Below are positions 6,245 through 6,457 of a stretch of 6,457 nt of DNA, piece by piece. Position 1 is the first letter of the stretch. Each line of letters begins with the position of its first letter. The stretch covers positions 1-6,457 of the forward strand of contig JAHZKU010000040.1 in NCBI GenBank assembly GCA_022600255.1, written 5' to 3'. The DNA comes from Actinomycetes bacterium. GTDB lineage: Bacteria > Actinomycetota > Actinomycetes > S36-B12 > GCA-2699445. The translations under genes and the position numbers were made by a program. A model generated the notes under the pieces. The model did no database searches and was not told the origin of the DNA. It saw nothing but the letters and a program-made list of their open reading frames with translations.

Positions 6245-6457
6245 ATGATCCACCTTGGCCTGACGGTCCATGCAAACGGCTTGGGACAGAGACGGTATCT
6301 GAGGATCCTCGCGGGCTTGGCGTCAATCGTGGTGATGTTGGGGCTAGGGAACACTGGCCTGGCCGTTGCCGCCGACGACGAGTCAACCCAGGATCTGCCC
6401 TATCGCCTCTCGATCCAAGGTGCCAATGGGACGGGGACCATCTTTGCCAAGCCGCCC
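6245..6457 (+). CDS. Exported protein of unknown function, 3' partial (signal peptide and start of mature part)
   Basis: Seventy-one codons are visible before the window ends. The N-terminus is a long signal peptide: a polar, basic n-region ending in GQRRYLRI (residues 14-21), a hydrophobic core near 21-35, and a probable cut in AVAA-DDE, after about Ala43. The twin Arg is suggestive of the Tat route, but the residues after it (Y-L-R) do not fit the hydrophobic part of the Tat motif, so Sec export is more likely. The mature start (LPYRLSIQGANGTG) is acidic at first and then looks like beta-strand; I recognise no family. It follows the epimerase by 39 bases in the same direction, so the two may be co-transcribed, subject to the hairpin between them. 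Confidence 0.75.
   Translation, partial: MIHLGLTVHANGLGQRRYLRILAGLASIVVMLGLGNTGLAVAADDESTQDLPYRLSIQGANGTGTIFAKPP

Noticed and set aside
6286..6307. Tat signal motif in the last gene
   Set aside because: Twin Arg is present, but the following residues do not match the hydrophobic positions of the motif, so a Tat assignment is not supported.

Overview
The window is GC-rich (about 60% by eye) and gene-dense, with GTG as well as ATG starts, a TAGGCT-type -10 box, and proteins of actinobacterial flavour (a mycobacterial/lignostilbene-type carotenoid oxygenase, a stand-alone PaaN-type aldehyde dehydrogenase, a WecB-type epimerase with a long tail). An environmental actinobacterium is the best guess. 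No rRNA, tRNA or marker protein fixes the genus. There is no sign of phage, transposon, CRISPR array or integrase.

Left block (1-3705, all + strand): a carotenoid/stilbene oxygenase-family protein missing its N-terminus, a small lipocalin-like protein, and a PaaN-type aldehyde dehydrogenase. The last two overlap by the ATGA of stop and start. The oxygenase family splits a C=C bond into two carbonyl products, the dehydrogenase family oxidises aldehydes, and the lipocalin-like fold usually holds a small hydrophobic ligand. The three read naturally as a small catabolic operon for a hydrophobic alkene or polyene, but the substrate is unknown and this is inference from order and family.

Middle (3706-4708): a 168-base gap between convergent genes holds a clear inverted repeat that probably ends transcription. 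It is followed on the - strand by a secreted protein with a signal peptide and a probable concanavalin-like beta-sandwich of unknown function. A divergent intergenic stretch of about 106 bases carries its ribosome binding site and a probable promoter for the rightward epimerase gene, which may be leaderless.

Right block (4709-6457, + strand): a non-hydrolysing UDP-N-acetylglucosamine 2-epimerase with all expected catalytic residues and an unusual C-terminal tail of about 109 residues. A compact hairpin spans its stop codon. A second exported protein follows with a strong ribosome binding site and is cut by the window end. This half looks devoted to the cell surface: activated amino-sugar supply plus exported proteins.

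I see no unmistakable new defence or mobile system. The points most worth following are the oxygenase/lipocalin-like/dehydrogenase trio and the tailed epimerase.
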